Shown here in pieces: positions 58,289-64,000 of a stretch of 64,000 nt of DNA (positions within the stretch are counted from its first letter, which is position 1; each line of letters begins with the position of its first letter). This stretch comes from Phycisphaerae bacterium (GTDB lineage Bacteria > Planctomycetota > Phycisphaerae > JAJVII01), in NCBI GenBank assembly GCA_022072085.1, contig JAJVII010000057.1, positions 24,885-88,884 of the forward strand, in the 5' to 3' direction. Both the position numbers and the translations under genes were made by a program. The notes beneath the pieces were generated by a model. The model searched no databases and had not been told where the DNA came from. It saw nothing but the letters and a program-made list of their open reading frames with translations.

Positions 58289-59338
58289 CTATTGGACGAC
58301 CGTCCACCCTGACGGGTCGGCCAGGTCGTCGCGGAGCGTGACGCCCTGACCCGGGGCGTCGGTCAACAGCAGTCGGCCGTCGCGGCAGTCCAGGCCTGTC
58401 GCCGCGTCGCGTGCCAGCAACACGTGTCCGTCCAGGTCCGCCAGGTCGCACAGCGGAGCGAGCTGGGCCCCGGCGGCGATGCCCACCGAGGACTGCACCA
58501 TGCAGCCGATCATCACCTTCAGCCCGGCGGCCCGGGCGGCGTGGATGAACCGCAGGCCGGCCGTCACGCCGCCGGCCTTGCTCAGTTTGAGGTTCACGCC
58601 GTCCACGCAGCCGGCCAGCCGGACGACGTCGGCCGCGTGGTGGCAGCTCTCGTCCACGTAGATCGGCAGCGGCGAGTCGGCGTGCAGATCGGCCAACTGG
58701 TCTTCCTGCCCGCGCGGCAGCGGCTGCTCGACCATCTCCACGTTGTGGTCGGCCAGGAACCGGCACATCTGCCGGGCCCGCTCCAGGTCCCAGCCCATGT
58801 TCGCGTCCACGCGCAGCGGTGCGTCGGTGCAGCGGCGCACGGCCTGGATGATCCGCTCGTCGTCGGGCGTGCCCAGTTTGATCTTGAGCAGCGGCCAGGC
58901 GGCTGCCTCAGCCACCTTCCGCTCGATCACGCCGATCTCGTCGATGCCGATGGTGAAGCTGGTGACGGGCATCCGCCCGGGCGAGACGCCCAGCCGCCGC
59001 CACGTCGGCAGGCCCGCCAGCCTGCCGGCCAGGTCGTGCAGGGCACCGTCGATCGCAGCCACCGCGGCGTATTGCCCACGGGCCGCCGCCAGCAGTCGGT
59101 CGGCGTTGACTTCGAATGCGAAGGGGTCGTCGCCCAGCGCCGCCGCCAGCCGCGGCAGCGCCTCGACGACCGAGTCGGCTGACTGGCCGTAGCCGCGCGA
59201 CGGGGCGGCCTCGCCGCAGCCGACGACTCCGCCATGCTCGACCGCGACCAGCACATCGTTGCGCTCGGTACTGGTTCCGGTGGCGATGGTGAACGGGTGC
59301 AGCAGCGGCAGCGTCACGCGCCGATAGCGGAGCTTCAT
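58289..59338 (-). CDS. Enolase-superfamily epimerase, DgcA / dipeptide epimerase-like
   Basis: 349 residues. Catalytic layout of the muconate-lactonising subgroup: K in LLKIKLG, D in RVDANMG, E in MVEQPLP, D in YVDESCH and K in LKLSKAGG. This fits L-Ala-D/L-Glu epimerase or the related N-acetyl-D-glutamate racemase DgcA. A DUF1611 (DgcN-type) gene lies two genes upstream, and DgcN and DgcA are known to work together in D-glutamate use, which favours the DgcA reading. The ATG lies 4 bp beyond the rubrerythrin stop; same operon. Confidence 0.88.
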   Translation of the reverse strand: MKLRYRRVTLPLLHPFTIATGTSTERNDVLVAVEHGGVVGCGEAAPSRGYGQSADSVVEALPRLAAALGDDPFAFEVNADRLLAAARGQYAAVAAIDGALHDLAGRLAGLPTWRRLGVSPGRMPVTSFTIGIDEIGVIERKVAEAAAWPLLKIKLGTPDDERIIQAVRRCTDAPLRVDANMGWDLERARQMCRFLADHNVEMVEQPLPRGQEDQLADLHADSPLPIYVDESCHHAADVVRLAGCVDGVNLKLSKAGGVTAGLRFIHAARAAGLKVMIGCMVQSSVGIAAGAQLAPLCDLADLDGHVLLARDAATGLDCRDGRLLLTDAPGQGVTLRDDLADPSGWTVVQ

Positions 59339-59342
59339 GCGA

Positions 59343-59837
59343 TCAGACCTTTACGAACTTGTCGGCGCGGGCGCCGCAGATCGGGCAGGCCGACGGCGGG
59401 GCGCCGAACTCGATGTGCCCGCAGATCGGGCAGAGGTAGACGTTGGTTTCGTCCAGGTCCGCGCCGCCGCGGACGAATTCCAGGGCCTTTTTGTAGAGAC
59501 CGGCGTGGACGGCTTCGGCTTTCATCGCCAGGTCGAACATGCGCCCGGCCTTGTGGCCGTCCTTCTTCGCCTCGGCCAGCATCGGCGGATACATGGTCGT
59601 GAACTCGTAGGTCTCGCCGTCGACGGCGGCCTGGAGGTTGTCGGCGGTCGTGCCCACGCCCTCCATCGCCCGCAGGTGGCCCAGGGCGTGGATGGTCTCG
59701 GCCTCGGCGGCGGCGCGGAACAGCCGGGCGACGTTGGGGAACCCGTCGGCCTCGGCCTGCTTGGCGAAGGCGAGATACTTGCGGTTGGCCTGGCTCTCGC
59801 CGGCGAACGCTTCCTTGAGATTTTCGCTGGTGCTCAT
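59343..59837 (-). CDS. rbr: Rubrerythrin
   Basis: 164 residues. The ferritin-like di-iron domain has the E-xx-A-x-xYL start (FAGESQANRKYLAFAKQAE), AEAETIHALGHLRAM and MKAEAVHAGLYKKALEF. The C-terminal rubredoxin domain has YLCPICGHIEFGAPPSACP followed by ICG, a complete Cys4 iron site. It reduces hydrogen peroxide in anaerobes and microaerophiles. The ATG has GGAG 6 nt upstream. It has its own TTGGAC-17-TATACT promoter and is followed after 4 bp by the epimerase gene. Confidence 0.95.
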   Translation of the reverse strand: MSTSENLKEAFAGESQANRKYLAFAKQAEADGFPNVARLFRAAAEAETIHALGHLRAMEGVGTTADNLQAAVDGETYEFTTMYPPMLAEAKKDGHKAGRMFDLAMKAEAVHAGLYKKALEFVRGGADLDETNVYLCPICGHIEFGAPPSACPICGARADKFVKV

Positions 59838-59896
59838 CGGTTGCTCCGGTGTGCGCGACAGGTTGAAGCTGAACCCAAGACTACGACCGCACGCCC

Positions 59897-59925
59897 AGTA
59901 TACGGCCCGGGCCGCCGGCGTCCAA
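59897..59925 (-). promoter_or_regulatory. Promoter of the rubrerythrin gene
   Basis: On the minus strand TTGGAC (59920-59925), 17 bp, TATACT (59897-59902), 60 bp upstream of the rubrerythrin ATG. It lies between the DUF1611 stop and rbr, so rbr and the epimerase can be made independently. Confidence 0.55.
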
Positions 59926-59933
59926 GGGAGCGG

Positions 59934-61016
59934 TCATTTCCAGGCGTCGGCCAATGCAATCAGCCGGTCAACAATCGGCCCGCAGCCGGTGCGGATGGGA
60001 TCGAACGCCGGCAGGCCGGTCTCGTCCGCAGCGGCGTCAATGGCGGCGCGGGCCGATGCGGCGTCCATCCGGTGCGTGTTCAGCGCGACGGCGACGACGC
60101 GGGCCTGGTAGTCCGGCCGAACCCAGCGGGCCGCCGTCTCGACGATCTCGATCATCTCGCCCAGCGATTTGATCGGCACGGGCGAACTCATGTGCACATC
60201 GCGGCCGGGCACGTGGCAAAGCACCATCCAGTCGGGCATCGAGCCGTGAATCTGCCCCAGCGTCACCGCGGCGTAGCCGGTGTGGTCCAGCGACCCCTGC
60301 CCCTCGACGAACGCGAAATCGTGGTCGGCGACCTGCTCGACCAGCCACTCCGACGCCCCGGCGGTGAAGTCGCAGATCGTCCGGTCAATCGCCAGCCCCC
60401 AGCCGGCGATCATGATGCCCGTCTGGCCCGTCGGCACGAACGCCGAGCGCCGCCCGCGCCGGTTCATCTCCGCGCTCAGCTCGATCGACGTGACCATCTT
60501 GCCCGCGTTGCAGTCGGTGCCGACCGTCAGCACGGGGTGAACGCGGAAATCCGCGGCCCGCCCGCGGCCGATGGGAAGCTCCTGCGTGATCTGGCGGACA
60601 TCGTATATCTTCCCGCCGTGGCGCGCCGACAGGTCGGCCAGTTCCGCGTCGGACGCCAGCGGCGTGTGCAGCCCGCTGATGACGTGCAGCCCGGCCCGCA
60701 GCGCCGCCGCGATATGCCGCCTCATCGCCGGCGGCAGCCCGCCGCCCGGCGGAGCGATGCCGATCGCCAGCGCCGTCGGCCGCGGCGAGAGCTTCATCGC
60801 CTCCTCGACCGTCGCCAGGATGGGCAGGTCGCCACCGACGCCGACGGCCGTCCCGCAGGTGCCGCCCGCGGCCACGCTGTCAATCAGCGCGACGACGTTG
60901 TCGCGGCGGTAGCGGACGACCGAGACGGCCGTCTTGGCCCGGAACAGGTCGAGTTGCCCCTCGGTCAGCAACAGCATCCGAAGGTTGCGGTCGGTCAGTT
61001 CGTTTCGCGGGATCAT
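59934..61016 (-). CDS. DUF1611 protein, DgcN-like D-glutamate N-acetyltransferase
   Basis: 360 residues covering the two-domain DUF1611 family. N-terminal Rossmann part: LLLTEGQLDLFRAKTAVSVV, VVALIDSVAAGGT, IGIAPPGGGLPPAMRRHI. C-terminal P-loop-like domain: VLTVGTDCNAGKMVTSIEL, FVPTGQTGIMIAGWGLAID, FVEGQGSLDHTGYAAVTLG and VALNTHRMD. Characterised members (DgcN) acetylate D-glutamate before racemisation by DgcA; a DgcA-like epimerase is in the same gene group here. Assignment to D-glutamate is by family and context. Confidence 0.85.
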   Translation of the reverse strand: MIPRNELTDRNLRMLLLTEGQLDLFRAKTAVSVVRYRRDNVVALIDSVAAGGTCGTAVGVGGDLPILATVEEAMKLSPRPTALAIGIAPPGGGLPPAMRRHIAAALRAGLHVISGLHTPLASDAELADLSARHGGKIYDVRQITQELPIGRGRAADFRVHPVLTVGTDCNAGKMVTSIELSAEMNRRGRRSAFVPTGQTGIMIAGWGLAIDRTICDFTAGASEWLVEQVADHDFAFVEGQGSLDHTGYAAVTLGQIHGSMPDWMVLCHVPGRDVHMSSPVPIKSLGEMIEIVETAARWVRPDYQARVVAVALNTHRMDAASARAAIDAAADETGLPAFDPIRTGCGPIVDRLIALADAWK

Positions 61017-61046
61017 GGCAGGTTCGCTCCCGGCCGGTCGGCCGGT

Positions 61047-61844
61047 TCAGTGCTCCAGCTTCGCCAGCAGGCCGCGGAGATACTCGGCCTCGACGACCGC
61101 GGTCTGCCAGACGGGGTGATGGTAGGCGTGCTCGACCGAGACATACCCGTCGAACGGACCGGACGCGCGGACGGCCCGCAGGAAGGCCTCGAAGTCGTAG
61201 CGCGTGCCGCGGCCGAGGAACGTCGCCCGTCCGTCGGCGCCGGCGTTGTTGGCGTGCAGGTGGATGACGTGCGGGCCGACCTTTCGGGCCGAGGCGACTA
61301 CGTCCTCCTCGCCCTCCAGCGGCACCTGGAGATTGGCGCCGAGATTTTCGCAGCCGACCTCGGCGATGAATTTCACGATCGCGTCGCTGCGGTCGACCAG
61401 CGTGCCGCGGTGAGTCTCCAGCGCGAACCGCACGCCGTGCGGCGCGCCCACTTCGCATATCCGCCGCATGCCCTCGACCGCTTCGGCCCAGGTCCGAGGC
61501 GGGCAGTCGGCCGACGGCACCAGGCCGCCGCCGCTGATCGGCCCGGTAAAGACGCGCACCAGCGGCGGGGCGTGCGGGCATTCGCGGGCGAGGTTGACGT
61601 ACTCACGAGCCAGCTTCACCGACGCCTCGACGCCCGCGGGCCCGTGCACGAGGTCGAAGTAGGGGCAGAGCTGGGCGACGCTCAGGCCCGCGTCGGCGAC
61701 CGCCGCCCGCAGCATCGGCCAGCGGTTCTGCTCGACCTGGCGCTGCCAGATTTCGACGCCGTCGTAGCCCAGCTCGGCCAGCCGGTAGCAGGCGGGGATC
61801 AACTCGTCGTTTCGGAATACGTTGATGCAGAATGAAATCTTCAT
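61047..61844 (-). CDS. Sugar phosphate isomerase/epimerase-fold TIM barrel
   Basis: 265 residues of the AP-endonuclease-2/xylose-isomerase-like family (PF01261): KISFCINVFRNDEL, LAELGYDGVEIW, FALETHRGTLVDRSD, CENLGANLQVPLEGEED, VIHLHANNAGAD and YVSVEHAYHH. Metal-ligand Glu and His residues are at the expected strand ends. The substrate is unknown; the context is amino acid or D-glutamate related rather than clearly sugar. First gene of the leftward group with a TTGTGA-17-TATAAT promoter; the DUF1611 gene follows after 30 bp. Confidence 0.88.
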   Translation of the reverse strand: MKISFCINVFRNDELIPACYRLAELGYDGVEIWQRQVEQNRWPMLRAAVADAGLSVAQLCPYFDLVHGPAGVEASVKLAREYVNLARECPHAPPLVRVFTGPISGGGLVPSADCPPRTWAEAVEGMRRICEVGAPHGVRFALETHRGTLVDRSDAIVKFIAEVGCENLGANLQVPLEGEEDVVASARKVGPHVIHLHANNAGADGRATFLGRGTRYDFEAFLRAVRASGPFDGYVSVEHAYHHPVWQTAVVEAEYLRGLLAKLEH

Positions 61845-61906
61845 GGCGGCCGGTTCCGTTGCGGCGCCGTCGCGGCGCCCGGGTGCGCGTGTCGAGTCGG
61901 AGCGGG

Positions 61907-61935
61907 ATTATAGCGGGGGCAGGCGGCGATCACAA
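61907..61935 (-). promoter_or_regulatory. Promoter of the isomerase-fold/DUF1611 group
   Basis: On the minus strand TTGTGA (61930-61935), 17 bp, TATAAT (61907-61912), 63 bp upstream of the ATG. The -10 is perfect; the -35 matches 4 of 6 bases. Confidence 0.65.
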
Positions 61936-62028
61936 CGCGGCCGCGAATCTTGCCTGTTGGCAAAGGGCCGGCGTTGGATTAGGCTCGGCTCGACATCGCA
62001 AGCCACGTCCTGCCGCGGAGAACAGGCC

Positions 62029-64000
62029 ATGCTCAAACTCATCGTTCCAGTCGTCGTCGCGGGCATGATGCTCGCCGGCTGCGCCTCGTCGCCTTCCGCG
62101 CCGTCGGGTTCGGCCGCCGGCGTCAGGCCGACCGGCGGGGCGTTCAACCTGCGCGTCCTGAGCGACAGCGTGCCGGACTTCAGCAGCCGGAAGAATTTCG
62201 TCCACTCCGCGCTGTCGGGCTGGCCGACCGAACAGGAGAAGGCGACCGCCCAGTTCCGCTGGATGCACCGCTGCCGCCGCGTCGGCCCGTTCGCCCCCGA
62301 GGACAGCCGGCCCGTGCTCGACCCGGTGCTCTTCTTCAACAGCTACGGCGTCTTCTACTGCTCGATGATCTCGCAGGCCAACGTCTCACTGTGGGAAGCC
62401 CGCGGACTGAAGGGCCGCTGTGTCGACCTGCCCGGCCACGTCGTCAGCGAGGTCTACTACGACGACGCCTGGCACCTCTTCGACAACGACTTCTGCCAGT
62501 ACTACCTCAAGTCCGATGGCACGGTCGCGTCGGCGGCCGACCTGGCCGGCTCGCGGATTCACGGCAACGTGAAGGACCTCAAGCCCGGCGAGTATTACGT
62601 CTTCGACCACTGCGCCGCCTCCTCCAGCCCGCGCGGGCGCGTGCTGATGGGGCCCAGCTCCTGGTCGATCCTCGACGTCGCCCGCGACTGGTACCCCGAT
62701 CCGCAGCGTGTCCGCCCGCGGCTGGCGTTCGGCACGGCCCACGCCGGACATCGCTACGTCCTGGGCATCCGGCCGGGCGAAAGCTACACCCGCTACTGGC
62801 AGCCGCTGGGGACCGGCCCGCTCTACTGCCGCCCCTTCGGCGACGGCAAGGACCCGGCCGCCGACGGCACGGTCCTGCGCAACAGCCGCTCCAACGGGCG
62901 CTGGTCCTGGTCGCCGGACCTGTCGGACCCGGGCGTCTACTTCCAGACCCGCAACGTCACCGTCGGACCCCACGGCGTCTGCGCCACGCTGCCCAGCCAG
63001 CCGGCGTGGGTCGTCTTCCGCGTCGCAGCGGCCAACGCGGTCACGTCGGCGGCCCTCGCGTTGCAGGGGTTCGGCAGGCTCCAGGTCTCGGCGTCCGGCA
63101 ACCACGGCCTGTCATGGATGGCGGTGCGAACCGAGCCCAGCGTCCGCGCCGGCCGGGTCGGCGCGATCGCCCAGCCGATCGCCGGGCGGCTGGACTACCT
63201 GCTGCGCGTGGACCTCTGCGGCGGCGACCGGCTGACCGGGCTGCAACTGGAGACCGTCACCCAGGTGAATCCGCGGACGCTGCCGGCGCTGCGTCTGGGC
63301 GCCAACCACATCGCCGCCGTCAGCGACGGGCACTACCAGAGCGAGGTCTTCAACCCGCGGCTGGCCGGGGGCCTGGCCGCCGCCGAGGTCGTCAGCATGG
63401 AGGGCTTCCAGTCGCTGGTCAACCCGCACGACGGCGAGCCGTCGCTGCGATCGACCGGCCCGGCCCGCCTGATGCTGGCCGCCCGGGCGCCGCGCCCGAT
63501 CGCCTCGCTGCGGATGGCCGCCACCGTGCTCATCCCCGAGAGCGGCGCGGAATTCTTCATGAAGGTCTCCTTCGACGGCGGCAAGAGCTGGCGCCAGGTG
63601 AAACACGAAATCTTCGGCGGCTGGCCGGCTGACCATCGCTACGACGTCACCGTCGGCGACGTGCCGGCCGGCTGCCGCGAAGCGCTGATGGCGTACTCCT
63701 TCGACTCCGGCGGCGCGGGCCTGGTCGAGGTGGTGGCCGAGACGCGCTACCCCCCCGACGGGCCCTTCATGCCCTACGACGTGACCTACTGCTGGAGCGA
63801 GTATCGCGACGGGGCCTGGGTCCAGCGGCAGCACCGCCAGCGCGTCGCCGGCGACGACCTGCGATACGTCATCGACGTCGGCGGCACGCGCCCGCCGCGG
63901 ATGCACTGGGTCCGCGTCGGGCCGGCGGGCGATCGGCCGACGGGCTACCGCGACGGCCAGGACGTCGGCGGCGCCGCCGCCCGGGCGAGATCGGAAGAGC
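62029..64000 (+). CDS. Transglutaminase-like lipoprotein, cut by contig end
   Basis: The start ATG at 62029 has GGAG 8 nt upstream. Lipobox: VVVAGMMLAGC. A transglutaminase-like core follows: VFYCSMISQANVSLWEARGL (nucleophile Cys), GRCVDLPGHVVSEVYYDDAW (His), HLFDNDF (Asp). Beta-sandwich domains continue to the end (LRMAATVLIPESGAEFFMKV, SFDGGKSWRQVKHEIFGGW). At least 653 residues are genuine. The last four codons (R-S-E-E, from 63988) coincide with an Illumina adapter sequence and should be discarded. No stop is reached. Probable role: surface protein processing or cross-linking; catalysis unproven. Confidence 0.8.
   Translation, partial: MLKLIVPVVVAGMMLAGCASSPSAPSGSAAGVRPTGGAFNLRVLSDSVPDFSSRKNFVHSALSGWPTEQEKATAQFRWMHRCRRVGPFAPEDSRPVLDPVLFFNSYGVFYCSMISQANVSLWEARGLKGRCVDLPGHVVSEVYYDDAWHLFDNDFCQYYLKSDGTVASAADLAGSRIHGNVKDLKPGEYYVFDHCAASSSPRGRVLMGPSSWSILDVARDWYPDPQRVRPRLAFGTAHAGHRYVLGIRPGESYTRYWQPLGTGPLYCRPFGDGKDPAADGTVLRNSRSNGRWSWSPDLSDPGVYFQTRNVTVGPHGVCATLPSQPAWVVFRVAAANAVTSAALALQGFGRLQVSASGNHGLSWMAVRTEPSVRAGRVGAIAQPIAGRLDYLLRVDLCGGDRLTGLQLETVTQVNPRTLPALRLGANHIAAVSDGHYQSEVFNPRLAGGLAAAEVVSMEGFQSLVNPHDGEPSLRSTGPARLMLAARAPRPIASLRMAATVLIPESGAEFFMKVSFDGGKSWRQVKHEIFGGWPADHRYDVTVGDVPAGCREALMAYSFDSGGAGLVEVVAETRYPPDGPFMPYDVTYCWSEYRDGAWVQRQHRQRVAGDDLRYVIDVGGTRPPRMHWVRVGPAGDRPTGYRDGQDVGGAAARARSEE
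63988..64000. other. Illumina adapter remnant at the contig end
   Basis: AGATCGGAAGAGC, the 13-base common stem of Illumina TruSeq adapters, forms exactly the last 13 bases. Chance occurrence at that exact position is about 1 in 67 million. It should be trimmed before annotation or deposition. Confidence 0.93.

Overview
The window is 64 kb of GC-rich bacterial DNA. It most likely comes from a planctomycete, probably Phycisphaerae-like. The supporting traits are a MoxR/DUF58/BatA/prenyltransferase-repeat operon, a PEP-CTERM protein with a sulfatase-modifying-factor domain, a prepilin-like protein of planctomycete style, large PQQ-propeller and NPCBM proteins, and sigma-54 promoters. Placement rests on gene content only; no rRNA or tRNA gene was seen. 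The last 13 bases equal the common Illumina adapter stem, so the right edge is probably a raw contig end.

Region by region. (1) 1-23.4 kb, all minus strand: one long operon read from 23373 down past base 1. It encodes two BatA/VWA-type membrane proteins, a prenyltransferase-like repeat protein, a 1628-residue membrane protein, an NPCBM protein, three tandem paralogous lipoproteins, two MoxR ATPases (one with Arg in place of the Walker A Lys), a DUF58 protein and a >1550-residue PQQ-propeller protein. (2) 23.7-27.0 kb, minus: a compact RiPP-like locus with the lasso-peptide tailoring set (PqqD-like leader binder, B2 transglutaminase-fold peptidase, HPr-kinase-like kinase, PF14907 nucleotidyltransferase). 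Between the peptidase and kinase genes lie two unannotated, mutually similar 22- and 24-codon genes with a YxxP leader motif. No macrolactam synthetase is present. This is the strongest candidate for an undescribed system. (3) 27-31.6 kb, minus: cytochrome c lipoprotein, EttA, an HDOD protein, a long palindromic element and a TPR lipoprotein. (4) 31.6-40.5 kb, plus: structured intergenic DNA, a sigma-54 promoter and PEP-CTERM gene, an OYE/GltD-type fusion oxidoreductase, a MATE transporter and a GHL10-type hydrolase. (5) 40.5-47 kb: a second sigma-54 promoter driving an apparent approximately 57-nt RNA, then glmS, a small membrane protein, a prepilin-like protein, a YfcE-like phosphoesterase and transketolase. 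(6) 47-62 kb: secreted proteins of unknown role, a PfkB kinase/lyxose-isomerase pair, XerD, a Cys-rich small protein, a UvrC-like protein, a HEPN/MNT pair and a D-glutamate-type operon (sugar isomerase fold, DUF1611/DgcN, rubrerythrin, DgcA-like epimerase). (7) 62-64 kb, plus: a transglutaminase-like lipoprotein cut by the contig end.

Many genes have recognisable sigma-70-type promoters (TTGnnn, 17-18 bp, TATAAT/TATACT/TAGAAT/CATAAT). Several starts are TTG or GTG supported by strong Shine-Dalgarno (SD) sequences. Very long open frames on the strand opposite the real genes are GC-driven shadows and were left out.
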